Assembly (NCBI RefSeq): GCF_040436345.1
Contig: NC_133221.1
Location: forward strand, 19,403,165 to 19,467,164
Length of the DNA: 64,000 nucleotides
Reading direction: 5' to 3'
DNA from: Pagrus major
Lineage: Eukaryota; Chordata; Actinopteri; Spariformes; Sparidae
In this document: positions 33,180 to 44,712 of the stretch, one piece after another
Layout: each line of letters begins with the position of its first letter
Numbering within the stretch: position 1 is the stretch's first letter
The notes under the pieces: generated by a model
The model's input: only the letters and a program-made list of their open reading frames with translations
Told to the model about the DNA's origin: nothing
Databases searched by the model: none
Made by a program: the position numbers and the translations under genes

Positions 33180-34460
33180 TATTCTGTATGATTTAACGTT
33201 TTATTTTACCCTTTTATGATGTGTTAATACAAAAAAAACACAATGAAATTGTAATTAGTGATGGCATTATTGTTAGGGATCATTGCAATTGTTTGTAGTG
33301 TTTGAATATGTGTATCATTTGTCTTCCCTTGTCTCCATATTTGTAGTCCAAACATGCCATAAGAGTAGTGAGTAATGATGGCATGTAAATAAGTATATTT
33401 ACTCAAGTGGAATCAGTTCAAATTAATTTTATTTATACAGCCCAAAATCACAATCACATTGCCTCAGTGGGCTTCACAATCTGTGCAGTGAACGACAACT
33501 TGTCAGGGATCTCAGGCAGGCAAACTCCTCCTCTTTTAAATCTCTCGTTTAAACTCACTTTTATCTTATGGCTTCCTTTCTTATCTTAAGTTTGGGATCT
33601 AACGTGCTTTAAATAAATGCTTTTTTTTGTAAAACAGTTTGAAATGTGCTATATGAATACAGTTATTACTCATATTATCTTGGAATCTTTTAATTTTCTG
33701 CAAGAATTCACCGTTCATAAACTGGTTATAGTTGATTCACAGTTGTGTCTTGTCATATAGTTGGAAAGTTGCAAAACTGAAGGAAGTATAGATGTTTTTT
33801 GCTTTGTCTTGATAATGTTACATGATTGCCAGTCCACTCTACTTCTCTGAGAAGCCTGGCATGGTAACTGACTCACTTTTGTTTGAGTAAGGTGATAAAG
33901 CTCTTACAACAGTGCGGCTGTCACCACCTAGTTTAGCCGGGGTCCAGAGAGGACCACAGGTCTCAGCGCTGTGGGATAGCTGCTCAGGAAACACAGCTTT
34001 TCAACACCCACCAGAGTGGAATACCCTTCTGTCAAAAATGCTTGTATTTCATCTGCTAAATATAAGAGAGTTTCCTTGATCTGTCCGGAAAAATGCGCAG
34101 AATGCTGCCTTTGCGATTTTCTGAAATGTAAAGAGAAAGACTCAAGGGAACAGAGAGCCCAAATGAACTTCCAGGTTCTGCTCCAGATGTAACAAAATGT
34201 TATTTAAAATCAATTTGACACTTGTTATAAAACAGATTATTACAAATCCAGCCCTGGAACAAAACCGTGTAGACATGGATGGTAAATTTTAGCCAGACAT
34301 ATCTGTGACAAGAGCAAGACGGAGAGGATGAGTGGCATAGAAATCTTTTAGCAAGCAGAGATTATAATTAACAAGTTAGATGACATTAGAAAGACAGTGT
34401 GGGTGGAAGGAAGGAAGAACTTACGTTTACAATAACATACTGTATAAGAAGCATGCTAGT
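33180..34460. other. Non-coding interval with repeat fragments
   Basis: 33415-33520 (TTTTATTTATACAGCCCAAA, CACATTGCCTCAGTGGGCTT) and 33590-33680 (GTGCTATATGAATACAGTTA) match my memory of the 3' ends of common fish retroposons. The rest contains nothing recognised. Confidence 0.45.
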
Positions 34461-34469
34461 TAGTAAAAC

Positions 34470-35240
34470 TTAAAGGGGCTCTGTGGAACTTTTGTTTTGT
34501 GCTGACGTGGCTCGTCAGTTTACGTTAGCTGGACTAACGTTAGCCACTGTTAGGCTGTAAAGAAATGAAACAAAAAATCCGCAGGTTTGTATAGAGAGAG
34601 ACGGGGAAGGTCTCATTTTTCACGTCAGGTTACAATCTGATCACATGGCCAATAAAAAAGTGATTAAAGGAGCAATACGTAACAATTGACAACTTGTCAA
34701 ATTCAAAACAAATAGAGGGAGGCATACCGCTTCAGTAATCACTACGTAATGCTTACTGTAGCTACTGTTAGCTAGGTAGCTGAGTTGGCAATGCAATTAG
34801 TGGTCCAGATGACCAGATGAGTTCGGACAACAGGGGGAATGTTGGTTTTTACAACGCTAGAGCATTGACATGCTAGCTGGCTAGCATGCTATCTTCAGTA
34901 GATATCTTTGCAGACAGGACAGAGACGTCACAAATTCATTACTGTTTTTCGCATCTGTTAATTTTTTTTCCAACTAAATTTCTTACCTATTGCGCCTTTT
35001 ATACATGTAAATTGATACAAATTATATCTTAGAGTCCCTTTTTTTAGGCCTTTTTTGTTCGAATGCTGACTCTCTTATCACGCAGCTATTGTGTATAAAA
35101 CATACGCACAAGCTTTTCAGTACTTGTAACCGCATCATCCTAGCTGGACCACAATCCGAGCACACACACATCAATACGTTCTCAGTGCAAAAACCGATAC
35201 CAATACTTTTTTTTTTACTTCTTTGATTTTTCACTGCAAA
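34470..35240. repeat. Nested repeat cluster around a family B MITE
   Basis: TTAAAGGGGCTCTGTGGAAC at about 34470 looks like the end of a further TTAA-flanked element. It is followed by GTTAGC-rich sequence, and the family B copy (34664-35000) lies within it. Sequence after 35010 (CAAGCTTTTCAGTACTTG, GATACCAATACTT) may be the outer element resuming. Confidence 0.4.
34664..35000 (+). mobile_element. TTAA-flanked MITE family B, copy 2
   Basis: The left end is TTAAAGGAGCAATACGTAAC and the right end TCTTACCTATTGCGCCTTTTA. These are inverted and match the ends of 8561-8931. The inside contains CAACTTGTCAAATTC and GTTAGCTAGGTAGC blocks as in copy 1. Confidence 0.65.
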
Positions 35241-35795
35241 TCAGCTCACAAACCACTTTGGCTGCTTGGACCACGTCACTGTCATGTCTTGCATGCTAGT
35301 AATGAAGCGTGCAAACCACAACGACTGTCACCCGATTTCAAGACGGAAAGTTGTGTTTTGTCAACAGACCCTATTTTAATGTTACTAATGCATCCAGGCA
35401 TGCTGTGACAGTACATTTGCAGTCCAAACGTCAAATACAAAAGAGATTAATAGAGACTGGAATATCGATCATCTCAATATGCCTCTTCACTTTAAAGAGG
35501 CATTATTGGCCATCAACATTTTGCAGGTCCCGTCAGTGAAGTAGGTCAAAGACTCTGCCTTTCTCACACAGTCACACTGCAAATGTGCACACCTAAATGC
35601 ACTACTTTAAACCACCATACACACACATAAACACACACACATTGAAGGAGAGGAAGTGAATGAAATACAGTCACACACAAACAACAGATGGACGGTGGCA
35701 TCATGAAAAGACGTGTGAGTCAGATCACTGTGCATGATGTTCTCAAGTGTCAAATTGGGGACAAGTCTGGGCCTGTGGTGAGACACAGGGTGAGT
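35010..35795. other. Non-coding interval, nothing firmly recognised
   Basis: Short CA runs at 35614-35642. No exon or RNA gene. Confidence 0.35.
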
Positions 35796-35797
35796 CA

Positions 35798-35862
35798 CAC
35801 GCACACATGCACACACACACACACACAGACAGACAGACAGACAGATAGACAGACAGACTTGA
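35798..35862. repeat. Compound microsatellite (CA)n-(CAGA)n
   Basis: A CA run with one ATG interruption passes into CAGA/TAGA tetranucleotides. Confidence 0.95.
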
Positions 35863-35869
35863 ATTCTGT

Positions 35870-38800
35870 CTTGGGCGGTCACTAGGTGGTGATATTAAGT
35901 TGTGTACTTAGACTTTTATGCTAAATTGGCGTTAATCAATTATTATTAGCCACGACAATAAACATGATTCTCCATGATCAATCCTGCTAGATTTTATTGA
36001 TGTATTCATTTGTTTGAAACAAAGTAACTAGAATATGTATTTATTTAATGATACATTTTATGTCATATGCTGTATATTAGTTAAAACATTCATATTTATA
36101 GGTTTAAAATACAAAAGCAGTCTGATTAATCACCTTTAATAATAATTTCTTCATCATTACACTGAGCTGTGTTAAGTCAAGTCAGGTTGACTATTATAGT
36201 TTTATTGCCAAAACTCACAAATTACAAAAGTCTCCTGCAGGACTACTTACTGTGTTACTTATTACAGTTTGGGAACTGTGTTGTCTCTGCTACTCATGGG
36301 AAAATTGTTTTAATGCTCTCTTACCTCAGGGGCCACAACCTCATCACCGCTCTAAGCTGTTTCATTTTCACATCTCCAACATTAGGATACCATTGGTTAA
36401 GTATTTACCTCTGAGACTAGTGCAGCTGAACTCTGAACCACAGCTAACATAGAGCAACAGCTGCCAAAGCTTCAGGGGAAAAGACAGGGACGACCCCTCG
36501 ATAGATAAATACATAAATAAAACACGTCTCCATGTGGCTTCTTCAAGGCCACCTAGGAGTCTTCAGGACGACCTCTAGCCCTGTCAAGAGGACCCTTTAC
36601 TTTCCCTTGTGGAATCTGCACCGGTTGCAGAGGCTATAAGCCGCAGGCCTCACGCCTTGAAATCGGAGAAGCTGCTGAAAAGCCAAACCTGGCCTCAGAA
36701 ATACGTCCTGTAGACGAGCGGTGAGGATCAACGGAGCCCACGCGGCACCAGGACCCTGTGATATCTGATCAGGCTGGACGCGTCCCATTGCGTCTGCCCA
36801 CCCTGCCTCACCTCCTCCGTCTGCACACACCCAACACCTCACGTACCCAGTCCCAGGGATAAGTGGTCCCTTGCTATAAATACCGAGACAGGACGGAAGC
36901 TTGGAGGGAGCCCAAACAGAGCTGGGAGGAGAAAGGCGAGTATGGCTCAAACATTAAAAGTGAACACTTGTTAATAAGGTGTCAAGGAGACGAACGTGAG
37001 GTGACACTAGAAAATAAGTTCACAATCTGCCAAGTTAATCTCCAGCGTTGCTGCTTTCATCATTTGTCCCAACGCCCTTCCAAACAAACACCTGCACACA
37101 CTGAATCACACACTTGAGGAGAACTTTCCTGAGTTTCAACACCTTCCTTTTATCACCTCCCCACCCCTCTCAGCCTGTCCGTCTGTCTCCTCGTCCTTAG
37201 CCGCCTCTCCCTACATCACCCTCTCTGATTCTCAACAGGTGCAAGGAGGAGTGTCCAACACACACAGACACACACACAGAGGCTGACACATATAAACACT
37301 GATTCCTCGCCCAGCCCCGCCTTTCTCTTAGCAGAACCTGTGGCCAAAGCATGCAGAGCATTTCCTTCTGTCCCCGTAGCTGCAGCGTCTTCACATTGAC
37401 GAGCAAATATAGCTTGTCATCCATGTGAAAGTCAGAGCAGCAGGGCTCTCAAACAATCCCAGGCACAACAGGGTGGCCATATTTCCTGTAGTCATGTTCA
37501 GAATAGAGGACGACTGTCAGCGCTCCAAGCAAAAAGGCTATAGAGAGATATACAGAATAAAAATAAATTAGTGTACCATGTATATAACTCCTAAGTAATC
37601 TGTAAAATGGGGAGGAGTAGAGCTGTATCATTTTTCTTGTGAACAGTAAACCTTAGGTGCACGATTGACTGATTAATGTCAGACTATGATGAATCACAGA
37701 AGCTAACAGCAGCTAGCCTCATAACTTTGGCTCTCTATAAGTTTTGTCAGCATCTTTGCATCCGACAGCAGTTAGCTTAGGCAGCAGTTGGACAAACGGA
37801 CCAATAGCAAAAAAAAATGTTTTAAATTAAAATATTTAGCAAACTGCCCTATTCCACCAAATTAACCAAAATACAGCCTAGCTAAAACACAACATCTATT
37901 TGTTGCTAACACAGTTGTGTATGTTGGTTGTGAACACGACAAACGTAAAAAGAAGCTAACAGTGCTAGCAAGCTGCGTATTGTAGCCTTATTTCTGGGCT
38001 AAAAGACCTTTCAGGCCTTCATGCTGGGGTTGGAAAGACTGTACAAACCAAAAGCATGCTAAATTTAGCTCTCACTGGCCAGCTGGAAGATGTATTAGCG
38101 GCTAGTTCGCTACATCCAACACACTCTCTCAGCTTTTTAGGCCATTGAATACACAAACAACCAACTTTGCCACAATCATGTAAACACGAGCAAAACAGCC
38201 ATCACGAACGCACCTCAGTCTGAAAAGGTTACCACCCAGCGCCACAGTTACTCTAGGTGTGGGCTTTACGCTGCCACCGGTGTGTGTTGCTGCTGCAGGG
38301 ACTCTTTCATTGGGCTCAGGGGCTGTGTGTTCTTTGTGGTACACAGTTAGCGGCTGAATGACAGTCTGTCACTTCCACTGCTGCTCACCCGTACTTTGGA
38401 TCAGGGGCTGTATGCGTAGTGCTACTGTCAGACTGTTGGGCTGTTTTTCTAGAGATTTTCTAGTGTAAAATGCTTCTAGAATAAATAACCTTATCTTTAA
38501 CATGTCAGCACTCAACCAGTGAGAAGAAACAAAACAGGCAAATCATCTGATCATATCTTCGGTTTCATTCTTGGTACTTCATGGCACACAGCTTCTAACC
38601 ACAGGTTCACAGATGAACACAGTTTAGGACTCAAAACACGAAAACACATTCTAGTGTCAAACTGGCACCTTTGACTTCTAAGTTTCTTTGTGTCAATTTA
38701 CTGAGTGAATGCTTGAAATTCAAATTGTTTGTTAGTTCTTTTTACTATTATGAGAGTGAATGCTGTGGGTGTGTCTGTCAAAAATGACTAGACAAGCCAG

Positions 38801-38990
38801 ACTGACAAAACCTTTGGTTAACTCTTGCATCACTTCCTCATTTCACTTCACTTTAAATTGGCAGATGCCTGGCATGGGAAAAAAAAGCAGCATAGATCTA
38901 CACGCATGTATCTGTTCACAGTAAGGAGGAGAGAGAAATGGAGCCTGCACTCACACTCTAACTGCCTGTGGTAGAAACCAAAATCATTAA
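35870..38990. other. Non-coding interval; GC-richer patch 36590-36950; GCTAAC-rich stretch 37655-38115
   Basis: No supported gene. The patch 36590-36950 is GC-rich and repeat-free with several short open frames but no convincing splice context. 37655-38115 contains many GCTAAC/GCTAGC motifs typical of fish MITEs, although its ends cannot be defined. Confidence 0.35.
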
Positions 38991-38999
38991 AGTGCTGGC

Positions 39000-39300
39000 T
39001 AAACAAGGCCTATAGTGCAACAATGGCAATTGTGATTTTGGAGGGAGAAGTGATGTTTAAGGTTTGGCGGCAGCGTTGTGCGCGCGTTCCTCCATTCAGT
39101 CGCTAATGAGAATGATAATTTGTGGCTCCTCTGACGACCCCTACCCCCTTCAATAGCGACTTCTCCCAGGGGACGTGACGGCGCAGATCCCCGAGGGACG
39201 TCCAGCCCTCTGTAGGAATCCTTTTCATCAGCACGTAGATAGCGATTCCCGCCTGTTTCCCTCACATATGGTTGATAAGCCAAATTTAGGCGCCTAAATA
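39000..39300. promoter_or_regulatory. Candidate conserved non-coding element downstream of her9
   Basis: Repeat-free and GC-richer, with CATTCAGTCGCTAATGAGAA, TGATAATTTGTGG and ACATATGGTTGATAAGCC. It holds homeodomain-like TAAT cores and a CATATG E-box. It lies about 2.5 kb beyond the her9 3' end. Based on composition and motifs only. Confidence 0.3.
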
Positions 39301-40985
39301 TCGTTTATGACTGTTTATGTGTCATTGTTGGCTCTGCGCCTCTGCCAGCTGGAGCAGACACGTGGACACTACAGACATCTGTATACATCTGCGCCTCTCT
39401 TCCTGCACCGTGTCTCTTCCTCTCACCATAATGCTGCTTGATGTGTTCAGTGCAAACATGAATACTGTATTTATTTATGTTTCCAACATGCAGAGCAGAC
39501 GCAGCAGCTCCAGTCTGATTTGCTCACAGCCTTGTTGCCATATGAAAATAGGTCGGACTCAGTCAACTTGTCCTGAGAGTGCATACTGCTGGATCCGAGG
39601 CCCCCCCACGATCCGTCGTGTTTACACCGGACCAGGCTCGCTTCTTGGCGGCCACGCGTGTGTGTGTGTTCGCCTCCTCACCTCCGCAGCGCGGCTGCAC
39701 GACCCGGCCTGCCAGCGGGGATTTACTGACTGGCGCTGTGCCCGACCGCAGGCAGACTAGTTCGCTCGGTTCTCACGACCTCAGCTCCACAAAGGCATCT
39801 CTGAACTATTAACTCAGACACGAAGGCAGTAGGAACAACCGCAGAACCCACACACGCTGCCAACTGGTGTTTCACTATGCCTCCTCGCAGGAGGAAGCTG
39901 CTTAAACATCACTGGCAGCGAGGTTTCAGTATGCCAGTTAACGGCGGTGTCATCCGCAGGGCACTGGCACATTGCGGAGAGAAAGTGAGAACGCAACTAC
40001 ACGATTTAACGAGACAGTCCAACTGTAAAAGGGAGTTACAGTGGCCGAAAAAACGCATCTAATGTCGTCAACAACTTTACCTTTTAGTTAGTTTTAGTTC
40101 CATTCATCCCCAAATGTTCCTGAATCCACTTTTTTTTTTTCAAACTCTCTCTTTACTCATGTTAATCTTTCGATCAATATATGCTGCCATAGCCATTTTC
40201 TCACTCAAAGGTGGGCATACTGACACTGCAGAATCCCTGAGAAGAGACCTTCCACTGTTCTTGGTTCAAAAGACAAGATTTTAACAGACTACCAGACTTT
40301 TTGCGCATTTACGCACGAGATCCGCACATGAATCAAAGTTTGCAACCTAAATATTTTGAGCAGAAGACAGCAGTAGGAAAGTGTATTTAATGGTGTTGTG
40401 GTGCAGGGTTGAGAAACACTTTAAAACACACGGACCTGTGCCAGCCATGCGCACCCACGGCGCGCCGGTGGAGTATTAAATGTTGAGGGGTTTTGACCGC
40501 CTGTAACCTAATCCCAAGTAAAGGGGCCCGCTGACTGCAAGTGGCTGACACACGGCAAGCGCCGTGCACGCAGCCCGACACAGAAACAGGGCTCTCAGTT
40601 CCGGACCCCACTCACCGGAGGAAGATAGGTTTACAACCAGAGATAAACAGAGACAGGTTGAGGAGGCGGTGATGCACAGGAAACTGAAAAAGCACCTGAG
40701 CAGATGTAGGCCACAGACTGTATATAAATACAATTCAAACGCTCTCGCCCGTGAGAGGGATTCTGAGAGTCATAATCAAGCTTCAGATGTTCTAAGTTCA
40801 TCTGTCTACCCCTACTTCCCCCTGCCATTAAACAAAAGTCGAACCAAGTTCCCTCGTTTTCTCCTTTATTTAGGTGTAGGCCCACATGGGAGTGGAATCG
40901 AACAATTGATCCACAAAAGGAAGCGAGGATCCTTCCATATTCTTCTTTCACTGAGGCAATCTGTTAGTGACATTAACCCCTGAGA
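39300..40985. other. Non-coding interval, GC-richer in parts
   Basis: Contains short open frames, for example a basic 61-codon frame at 39877-40062, with no recognisable domain. Local GC at 39580-39760 and 40430-40640 is high. No repeat was recognised. Confidence 0.35.
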
Positions 40986-40989
40986 GCAT

Positions 40990-41250
40990 TTCCCAGGCTC
41001 ATGAATAGGGTTTAAGACTTCTTAAAGCTCCCGCTGCATACAGGATGAGACCCCTTTCAAACTTTTAATTACCTTTATAGCAATAGAAAAATACACCCCC
41101 ATTGTCCGCCGGACCATTCTCCAGCGGGGCCAGATGTATGGAGCTCCCGCCAAACTGCATGGTGACAAGGTGGCCACTTAAAAGTTAGTAAATTAATTGA
41201 TGAAGGAGTTCATATTGGGAGCAGAGTCGATAGGCTGCAGCTCTGTGAGT
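40990..41250. promoter_or_regulatory. Candidate conserved non-coding element just 3' of her9
   Basis: A repeat-free block with AACTTTTAATTACCTTTATA, GCAATAGAAAAATACACCCC, CATTGTCCGCC and TTAGTAAATTAATTGATGAA. It includes a paired TTAATT/AATTAATTGAT homeodomain-type motif. It lies within 200 bp of the her9 polyadenylation signal, so it may belong to the gene's control region. No alignment was possible. Confidence 0.35.
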
Positions 41251-41422
41251 CTGTCTGAAAGTTACATCCCCTGAGTTATCTTTGGTGCGACTTTTACGCA
41301 CGAAAATCTAACTTTTACGCACGGCCCCACAAGCACCTTTTCCTTTTAAACAAAGTATAAGAAAATCAGATGGACATGATAGAAACAGGCTTTAGACAAG
41401 AAAGTTAATTTCTGAAATCTCT

Positions 41423-41428
41423 TTTATT
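41423..41428 (-). terminator. her9 polyadenylation signal (AATAAA on the minus strand)
   Basis: TTTATT on the plus strand, about 390 bp beyond the her9 stop. It gives a 3' UTR of roughly 41410-41817, an AT-rich tract typical of an unstable bHLH repressor mRNA. Confidence 0.65.
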
Positions 41429-41817
41429 CAAACAATGGGCCATCACCCAACTTCAGTTTTTTTCTTTTCAACACAAAACAACAAAGAATATAAAACACAG
41501 CTTTGGTATAACAATCAATAACAACTCTGTACAAAACTAAACCTTTTCATAAAAAGTACTTCATAACAAAAATCTCCTATAAATCTTCCATCTGCATGTA
41601 CAGCATTTATCACCAACCTCCAAATGTTGGAATCAGCCGATAAATTGAATTAAAAACATGTTCCATAAAACGAAACAATGACGACTACCGGGGGCGTTAA
41701 GTGGTTAGAGTCACCGTCCCGTAGCAGAAAAGTTCCAGGTTGTGTGTGCAGTCAGTTAAAAGTCTAAACTGGAAAAGTAATGCAAACTGGTTTCACATGA
41801 GTCTCTGATCCTTTGCG

Positions 41818-43074
41818 CTACCAAGGCCGCCACACAGGCTCGTTGCTCTCCGAGCCGGTGCTGACCCCGACCGGGCTGACCGCTTGAGGTCCCCCGGAGA
41901 AGGACGTCATGCCGTGGACCGGAGATGCTGCAGTGGGCGCCGAGCTGCCGTGCACTGGACTGGCGTTGAGCGCAACAGGCACTCCCGCGTTTGCGTAAAG
42001 AGGGATGACTGGGGCTGTGGCGGAGGCAAAGGCCGGGTTAGGGATCAAAAAAGCGAACTGTCCATCGGTTGCGGGCACCAGCTGGAAGCCACCAAAGACC
42101 TTCGGGGAGACGGCCTCAGCTGGACTGAGTTTGGAGCCCATAGCAGCGCCGCTGATGGGCAGAGTGGATGGGAGCTGCACGTGGAGAGGCTGCGCCAGGT
42201 GAGCCTGCTGGGACGCGGCCTGCTGCGGGTAGTTCATGGACATCATCTGGCCCATGCAGCTGGACAGGTGGTTGAGGAGCCTGGACCTCACCTCCGTGTT
42301 CACCCCCTCTGAGGTGGACAGGAAGCGGGTGACCTCGTTCATGCACTCGTTGAATCCGGCTCTGTATTTGCTGAGGACGGTGGCGTCTGCTGAGAGCGCT
42401 GCTGGGGAAGGAGAGAGAAAGATGACGTTAGTGACGCGTTTGTGGCTTTGATTGGCAGCTTGTATACGACTTCAGGATGTTTTTGATGTTGACCTGCATT
42501 ATTAAATAAACTTACCGCTCATCTGGACGCGCTGCAGGTTCCTCAAGTGCTTCACTGTCATCTCCAGGATGTCCGCTTTCTCCAGCTTGGAGTGTCTGGA
42601 GCTCTGTGGGACGAAACACGAAAAAGTTGAGTTTGCATCCAAGGCACATTTAAAAAAATCAACTGTTTATGAACATTAGAGAGTTGTTACAATGATCTCA
42701 ACTTACATCTTTTTTAAGTGCGTCCAGGATGAGAGTCTTGAGCTGCCCGAGACTTTCGTTTATTCTTGCTCTCCGGCGTTTCTCCATGATCGGTTTGGAT
42801 GACTGCAAAGAGGAAACAACTCTGCATAAATGTCTTGTTCACCACTTGCAAGCTGCATGATGTGTCACACCATTGTGACAAACTCTTCACGAGCTTTCAT
42901 TAAAAAAGCAAACAAAAACAAAAAACTTTCTCAAGAGCATTACACATTATATTTTAGTTTACTTACTTTTCTATGCTCGCTTGCATTTTTCGGTTTGTCC
43001 GGTGTGTGTGATCCGTTCGCAGGGGCTCCGGCGATGGGAGAAGCCGTCTGCTTTTCCATAGTGTCAGCTGGCAT
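41818..43074 (-). CDS. her9: Her9, Hairy/E(spl)-type bHLH-Orange transcriptional repressor
   Basis: Exons on the minus strand are 43074-42967, 42802-42707, 42603-42516 and 42401-41818, all GT-AG, giving 291 residues and a stop. The start [16 protein letters not shown] is the usual one for the Her9/Hes4/Hes1 group. The basic region [16 protein letters not shown] carries the Pro typical of Hairy proteins, and bHLH spans about residues 37-93. The Orange domain begins near [17 protein letters not shown] (about 109-152). The protein ends in WRPW, the Groucho/TLE-binding tetrapeptide. These features define a nuclear DNA-binding repressor acting at N/C-boxes. The C-terminal part ([26 protein letters not shown] repeats) matches my memory of zebrafish Her9 more closely than Her6/Hes1, so I call it her9. 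It is intact, and no neighbouring gene lies within 10 kb. Confidence 0.95.
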
Positions 43075-43320
43075 CGTTGCTCAAACCCGGTGAACGCGCG
43101 AAAAGAAAGAAGTAAATCCTCTCGGGAAAAGGTTCAAGATGTTGTTGGGAAAAAGAAAAAAATAATAATTCAGCCGCTGCAGAACATGTAAGAGACGCCT
43201 GACAGTCCGGTCACTCTGCTGTTGTGTTATCACTGAGCTGTCATCTGAGTGCTGCGGGGCGTGCGTTGCGCCGTGCGGGGCCGACTATGCGCTTCTGCCG
43301 CCGACACACGCCGCAGCCGT

Positions 43321-43328
43321 ACTTATAG
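43321..43328 (-). promoter_or_regulatory. her9 TATA-like box
   Basis: TATAAGT on the minus strand, 250 bp upstream of the ATG and 20-30 bp beyond the RBPJ pair. This predicts a transcription start near 43290-43298 and a 5' UTR of about 220 nt. Confidence 0.6.
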
Positions 43329-43349
43329 ACGGCTCGCGTGCTCCCAGTT

Positions 43350-43381
43350 CGTGTGAATCCCTCTCTGCATTCTTTCCCACA
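43350..43381 (-). promoter_or_regulatory. Paired RBPJ/Su(H) sites (SPS) in the her9 promoter
   Basis: CGTGTGAA at 43350-43357 and TTCCCACA at 43374-43381 are head-to-head, separated by exactly 16 bp. On the minus strand this reads TGTGGGAAAGAA and then TTCACACGA, very close to the mouse Hes1 promoter layout as I recall it. Such pairs bind two RBPJ-Notch intracellular domain complexes cooperatively. The position, just upstream of the TATA box, fits Notch-driven activation of her9. Confidence 0.8.
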
Positions 43382-43390
43382 CTCGCCTCA

Positions 43391-43445
43391 GCCAATAGCA
43401 GCGAGGACTCACCCATTGGGCGCGGGGCAGGCTGCTGATTGGACA
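43391..43445. promoter_or_regulatory. CCAAT boxes upstream of her9
   Basis: GCCAATAGC at about 43390, CCCATTGGG at about 43412 and TGATTGGAC at about 43436 are CCAAT/ATTGG elements (NF-Y type). They lie close behind the RBPJ pair on the promoter side, in GC-rich sequence. Confidence 0.6.
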
Positions 43446-43638
43446 ACACCCCCGCGGGCCGTCAGTCACGCGCTGCTCAATCAGCCCTGCAGGGACAAAC
43501 AACAAAGCGGAGCGAGCAGCAGCAGCCCGGGCCGGGCCGGGCCGGCCGGGCTGTGAAGTGAAGTGATAAGGGAGGGGGAATGCGCTGGATGTTTGCTTCC
43601 AACTTTGTTCCGTGCTCGTCAAAAATGTTATACTGCCT

Positions 43639-43639
<1 letters not shown>

Positions 43640-43692
<53 letters not shown>

Positions 43693-43702
43693 CGTGTGCG
43701 TG
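43640..43702. repeat. (GT)n microsatellite in the her9 upstream region
   Basis: A long pure GT run followed by GC/GT variants and GAGAGA, about 570 bp upstream of the her9 ATG. It could form left-handed DNA or vary in length between individuals. Confidence 0.95.
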
Positions 43703-44039
43703 TGAGAGAGAGAATGTAGAGTCTGTAGTCTCCCGTCTTCTACAGTGTGTGTTGTTCAGTTGAAAAAACACAAACATCTTTATTTATTATTAAGTAAATA
43801 CATTGTTTTTAATCAGATGTTTTGTTTGTTTGTTTCGATCGATGCCTTTCAAGCTCCAACACTCACAATGTTTATAAATGATTCTTTCCAAACTTGCGCG
43901 CCCTCCTCTCAACAAACACTCTTTATTTATTTGTTTACTCACTTAATGCATAAACATCTCCTCGCCCCCTTCGCATTAAAACAAACACCCACACATTTAC
44001 GTCTATTTTTAACACTCCTCTTGCGCCTCCAAGGAGAAG

Positions 44040-44290
44040 ACATCTGTAATGGCACGCGAGGCGGTTTGCAGTAGCGCGCACCAGGCCAATGGCATGCGGC
44101 CGCTTTATGCAAATAAAGCGGGGCGCGCAGCGATTGGCTGCGCGGACGGCTCTGTGTCAATCATCGCGGCGCGGGAGCCGCTCAAAGGGGAAGAGGAGGA
44201 GGAGGAGGAGGAAGGGGGGCACATCTGTCCGCGTGCCGTTCCCGCAAAGTCTTCTCCGGTCTACGCGGAGCACGTGCCAAAACTTGCAGA
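44040..44290. promoter_or_regulatory. CpG-rich upstream element with octamer and PBX/MEIS-like motifs
   Basis: Contains GGCCAATGGC, the octamer ATGCAAAT at 44107-44114, GCGATTGGCTGCGC, and TGTCAATCA at 44155-44163 (TGATTGACA on the minus strand, a PBX-PREP/MEIS-type site). A GAGGAGGAGGAGG purine run follows. The density of CpG and ordered motifs, about 1 kb upstream of her9, suggests an enhancer or distal promoter. It could also be the promoter of an unannotated divergent transcript. Confidence 0.5.
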
Positions 44291-44355
44291 TTATAGCCTG
44301 GAGATCAAGGAGCATATAATATCAAGGCTGAGAATCAGGAAACATCACATTTAAG

Positions 44356-44412
44356 TGGAGTAGAATAGAATAAGTAGGATAGAATAGAATAGAATAGAAT
44401 AGAATAGAATAG
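44356..44412. repeat. (AGAAT)n pentanucleotide repeat
   Basis: About nine AGAAT units, the first ones imperfect. Confidence 0.95.
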
Positions 44413-44698
44413 ATCACTGTGTTGGATTACATATTTCATTTCCCTGAGAAGGACAAGCTTCAGCTCAGTGATCCAGTAATCATCAAAACAATCACAGTAA
44501 AAGTTGACTACAACAACAACAAAAAATACAATCTCAACAATGTCAAAGTGCCAAATGAACGATAAGACTGTTGTGATCTGATGCATGCAACCATCAAAAC
44601 ACTGACTGATGCCGCAAATGACATTTAACTGTGACATCTCCGCTCCTTTCCACCAGATTTCTGTGCGTGTGTTGGAAACAAGGTGTTTGAAGGAGAAG

Positions 44699-44712
44699 AG
44701 CGCCATCTAGCG
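44699..44712 (-). promoter_or_regulatory. CTCF-like motif, reverse orientation
   Basis: GCGCCATCTAGCGC fits the reversed CTCF core SYGCCMYCTRSTGG at 12 of 14 positions. It lies 350 bp from a motif of opposite orientation. Confidence 0.35.

Noticed and set aside
35880..35896. CTCF-like match next to the (CA)n-(CAGA)n microsatellite
   Set aside because: At least two core positions differ, including the invariant C of GGC.
39877..40062. Basic 61-codon ORF starting MPPRRRKLLKHHWQ
   Set aside because: No similarity I recognise, no promoter or splice context, and basic frames of this size arise often in GC-rich DNA.
41884..42346. Plus-strand and second minus-strand ORFs over the last her9 exon
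   Set aside because: Shadow frames of a GC-rich coding exon. The her9 frame has homology, splice phase and the WRPW end.
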